DNA of 64,000 nt from Actinomadura alba (GTDB lineage Bacteria; Actinomycetota; Actinomycetes; Streptosporangiales; Streptosporangiaceae): positions 1 through 64,000 of the forward strand of contig NZ_JABVEC010000036.1 in NCBI RefSeq assembly GCF_014323705.1, written 5' to 3'. Under the pieces are notes generated by a model, which searched no databases, had not been told where the DNA came from, and was given only the letters and a program-made list of their open reading frames with translations. Positions 61,853 to 64,000 of the stretch are shown here, one piece after another; positions within the stretch are counted from its first letter, which is position 1; every line of letters begins with the position of its first letter. Position numbers and translations under genes: made by a program.

Positions 61853-62764
61853 ATGTACCTCGAAGAGCTCCGCACCTTGCTGACCCGGCACGCGCGGCCC
61901 GACTGGACCACCGCCATCGACGGCGTCCACATCTCGAAGGTTGAGCGGTCCGACCCGCCGGCGCCATCGATGTCCGGCACGGTGCTGGCGGTCATCGCCC
62001 AGGGCTCCAAGCGCCTCGCACTGGGCGACCGTGTGTTCGAGTACGGTGCCGGGCAGTACCTCGTCGCGTCGGTGGACCTGCCCGTGACCGGACAGTTCAT
62101 CGAAGCCAGCCTGGAGCACCCGGCATTGGGCTTCGGTCTTACGCTGGAACCGTCCGCCGTCGCTGAACTGCTGCTACAGGCCGGGCCCGGAGATACCCCC
62201 CGCGCCGGCGGGAGCGCCTTGCCGGGCATCGCCGTCAGTGACGCTCCAGGCCCACTGCTCGACGCGGTGGTCCGGCTGCTGCGCCTGCTTGATGAGCCCC
62301 GCGACCGGACAGTGCTCGCCCCGTTGGTCAAGCGCGAGATCCTGTGGCGGCTGATCACCGGCGAGCAGGGCAGCATCGTGCGCCAGTTCGGCCTCGCCGA
62401 CAGCAGTCTCAGCCACGTCGCGCGGGCAGTGAGATGGATCCGCGAGCACTACGCGCAGCCGTTCCGGGTCGAGGACATGGCGCAGCTGTCCGGCACGAGC
62501 GTCTCCGCCTTCTACCGCAGCTTCCAGGCGGTGACTGCGATGAGCCCCATCCAGTTCCAAAAGCAGATCCGGCTGCAGGAGGCCCGCCTACTGCTCGCCA
62601 CCAACCCCAACGACGTCACTGGAGTCGGCCGCCGCGTCGGTTACGACAGCCCATCACAGTTCAGCCGGGAATACCGCCGCCAGTTCGGCGCGCCCCCCAG
62701 CCAGGACGCCGCCCACCTGCGTCACGCCGTGCGCACCGCTGAGGGCCTTCTCCCCCTGACGTAA
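61853..62764 (+). CDS. AraC-family regulator
   Basis: A 303-residue regulator with an AraC_N domain (VLAVIAQGSKRLALGDRVFE, YLVASVDLPVTGQF) and two C-terminal helix-turn-helix motifs (FRVEDMAQLSGTSVSAFYRS followed by FQAVTAMSPIQFQKQ, and VGRRVGYDSPSQFSREY). The ATG at 61853 is chosen because GGGGGT precedes it and homology starts at once. It is divergent from the ABM/SDR pair and probably controls it. The 389 bp after it (62765-63153) have no recognisable gene. Confidence 0.94.
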   Translation: MYLEELRTLLTRHARPDWTTAIDGVHISKVERSDPPAPSMSGTVLAVIAQGSKRLALGDRVFEYGAGQYLVASVDLPVTGQFIEASLEHPALGFGLTLEPSAVAELLLQAGPGDTPRAGGSALPGIAVSDAPGPLLDAVVRLLRLLDEPRDRTVLAPLVKREILWRLITGEQGSIVRQFGLADSSLSHVARAVRWIREHYAQPFRVEDMAQLSGTSVSAFYRSFQAVTAMSPIQFQKQIRLQEARLLLATNPNDVTGVGRRVGYDSPSQFSREYRRQFGAPPSQDAAHLRHAVRTAEGLLPLT

Positions 62765-63153
62765 ACGGGACATCAGCCGGGCCCAGCAGAGTGCACGGCT
62801 GGCGATTCCGTCTTCGGGCTTCGCCGCTCCGTGGGCTTTGGTCGGCCCGCGGAGTTGAGGTGCAGTAATCCGTTGGCGAGAACCCGGATTCATCTGAGCT
62901 GCCCTTGACGGCCGAAGTTAACAGATTCTCAAGGTGCAAGGCATTAATGGCTGGGTTCTGTGGTGCGAAGTGGGTCATGGTAAGGCGAGTAGGATTGTGC
63001 AAGACTCCGCCATTTTTAGGCAACGCGATTCCCCATACGGCTGGTTGACTGTCTGCATCCCCTATGGATTCGCCGTGGGCAAAGGCTTTCGGATGTGCTC
63101 GGAATCCGGCCGTACGCACGGGCATCCACTGCAGGCGGAGAAAGGAATAACAG

Positions 63154-63696
63154 ATGACGGACGACATCCGCAGCGAGATATTGCTTCATGTCAACGGCCG
63201 AACACACCGATTGAGCGTCGACAACCGCAGGACTCTGCTCGACGCACTACGGGAAGGAATGGGGCACACCGGGCCGAAAAAGGGCTGCGACCGCGGGCAG
63301 TGCGGCGCCTGCACGGTACTCCTGGACGGCCGGCGTGTGGTGTCCTGTCTGACGCTGGCGGTCGCCGCAGACGGGGCAGAGGTCACCACGGTCGAAGGTC
63401 TCGCCGACGACGGTGAACTGCGTCCGCTGCAGCAGGCGTTCATACAACTGGACGGCTTCCAATGTGGGTACTGCACACCCGGGCAGCTCTGCTCGGCCAT
63501 CGGCATGCTAGCCGAGCACGCTGCGGGCTGGCCCAGTGCGGTCACCGCCGATATCTCCCCCGACGGCCCGGCACCGGAACTTGACGCTGGGGAGGTGCGC
63601 GAGCGGATGAGCGGCAACCTATGCCGCTGCGGCGCGTATCCGTCGATCGTGCGCGCCGTGCTCGAGACGGCATCTCGCGAGGAGGTGACGAGGTGA
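63154..63696 (+). CDS. (2Fe-2S) subunit of a xanthine-dehydrogenase-type molybdoenzyme
   Basis: A 180-residue protein with both iron-sulfur domains. The plant-ferredoxin-type CDRGQCGACTVLLDG is followed by a distal Cys (VVSCLTLA). The helical second domain has QCGYCTPGQ and NLCRCGAYPSIVRAV. This is the small subunit of xanthine dehydrogenase, aldehyde oxidoreductase or carbon monoxide dehydrogenase-like enzymes; the substrate is set by a large subunit outside the window. The ATG at 63154 has GGAGAAAGG upstream. Confidence 0.95.
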   Translation: MTDDIRSEILLHVNGRTHRLSVDNRRTLLDALREGMGHTGPKKGCDRGQCGACTVLLDGRRVVSCLTLAVAADGAEVTTVEGLADDGELRPLQQAFIQLDGFQCGYCTPGQLCSAIGMLAEHAAGWPSAVTADISPDGPAPELDAGEVRERMSGNLCRCGAYPSIVRAVLETASREEVTR

Positions 63697-64000
63697 AGGA
63701 GTTCGCCTATCACCGGCCCAGCCAGATCCGTGAGGCCCTCACCATGGTCGTCGGGAACGAGGGCGCTCAGTACCTCGGCGGCGGAACGAATCTCGTGGAC
63801 CTGATGAAGGACGGGGTCGAGATGCCCACCAGGCTGGTGGACGTGCGCCATCTGCCGCTGGACGGTGTCCGCGCGGCGCCGGGCGGAGGGCTCGTCATCG
63901 GCGCGACGACGACCAACAGCGATGCGGCGGCCCATCCCGAGGTGCGCCGCCGGTATCCAGCGCTGAGTCAGGCGGTGCTGGCGGGCGCGTCGGGGCAACT
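63693..64000 (+). CDS. FAD-binding subunit of the molybdoenzyme (partial)
   Basis: It begins at GTG 63693 with GAGGTGACGAG upstream and overlaps the (2Fe-2S) gene by 4 bp. The visible 102 residues contain YLGGGTNLVDLMKDGVEMP, the FAD-binding loop of CoxM/XdhB-type medium subunits, and GLVIGATTTNSDAAAHPEV. The gene runs off the window end. Confidence 0.93.
   Translation, partial: MKEFAYHRPSQIREALTMVVGNEGAQYLGGGTNLVDLMKDGVEMPTRLVDVRHLPLDGVRAAPGGGLVIGATTTNSDAAAHPEVRRRYPALSQAVLAGASGQ

Noticed and set aside
1..64000. CRISPR array
   Set aside because: No run of regularly spaced identical repeats was seen. The only regular periodicities are the 30-bp pentapeptide coding repeat and the 6-bp microsatellite.

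Overview
The window is high-GC DNA that reads as an actinomycete chromosome. Evidence: strong GC bias at third codon positions, frequent GTG/TTG starts, a glgM/glgC divergent pair, a DesK/DesR-like two-component pair, many TetR/AraC/MarR regulators, F420/LLM-type oxidoreductases, a GlsA-STAS glutaminase and actinobacterial-type IS3, ISL3 and IS5 relics. I cannot name the genus. Much of the window looks like accessory, repeatedly rearranged sequence rather than conserved core.

Layout. 1-9.8 kb: accessory block with an endonuclease VII-like HNH protein, a small membrane protein, an EcsC/TerB-like protein, a membrane-anchored pentapeptide-repeat protein, and a module holding a 1098-residue solenoid-like protein of unknown function opposite a small membrane peptide and a 145-aa unknown protein. 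That module lies between two inverted copies of a dispersed repeat; a third copy lies at 23.45 kb. 9.8-12.4 kb: MMPL-family exporter with an I78-like lipoprotein. 12.7-23.1 kb: carbohydrate region. A secreted ThuA / PQQ-type sugar dehydrogenase / Ig-like / cupredoxin fusion protein is followed by a tightly overlapping operon (Gfo/Idh/MocA dehydrogenase, sugar ABC ATPase, two permeases, lipoprotein binding protein, sugar isomerase/epimerase). 23.1-26.2 kb: gene graveyard ending in the 3' half of a tRNA-Val(GAC) and a terminator, probably an integration scar.

26.5-48.1 kb: a redox/detoxification-like region with flavodoxin-like, LLM, F420/NADP-like, MDR oxidoreductase, alpha/beta hydrolase, SnoaL-like, MoaF-like, Fe-S, isochorismatase-like and GNAT genes. 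It contains a partial segmental duplication (GNAT plus a substrate-binding-like protein; one copy is shredded and mixed with IS3 pieces). Four perfect TTGA-N4-TCAA palindromes lie upstream of four of these transcription units, and a MarR gene sits at the end of the region, cut off from its likely divergent partner by a group II intron with a frameshifted maturase.

48.1-64 kb: a truncated old-yellow-enzyme gene, an ABC-2 exporter opposite a histidine kinase/response regulator pair, nested IS3/IS5 relics, an AraC gene opposite a SnoaL-like ester-cyclase gene and an SDR gene (the SDR carries an exact-offset duplicate of the AraC promoter region), glgM/glgC, an SDR + ABM-monooxygenase pair opposite a second AraC gene, and the start of a xanthine-dehydrogenase-type molybdoenzyme operon running off the end.

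The two leads I rate highest are the repeat-flanked module at 4.9-9.8 kb and the secreted oxidase fused to a cupredoxin next to a 3-keto-sugar-like catabolic operon. The TTGA-N4-TCAA regulon is the best regulatory lead. Everything here is from reading; no database search was run.
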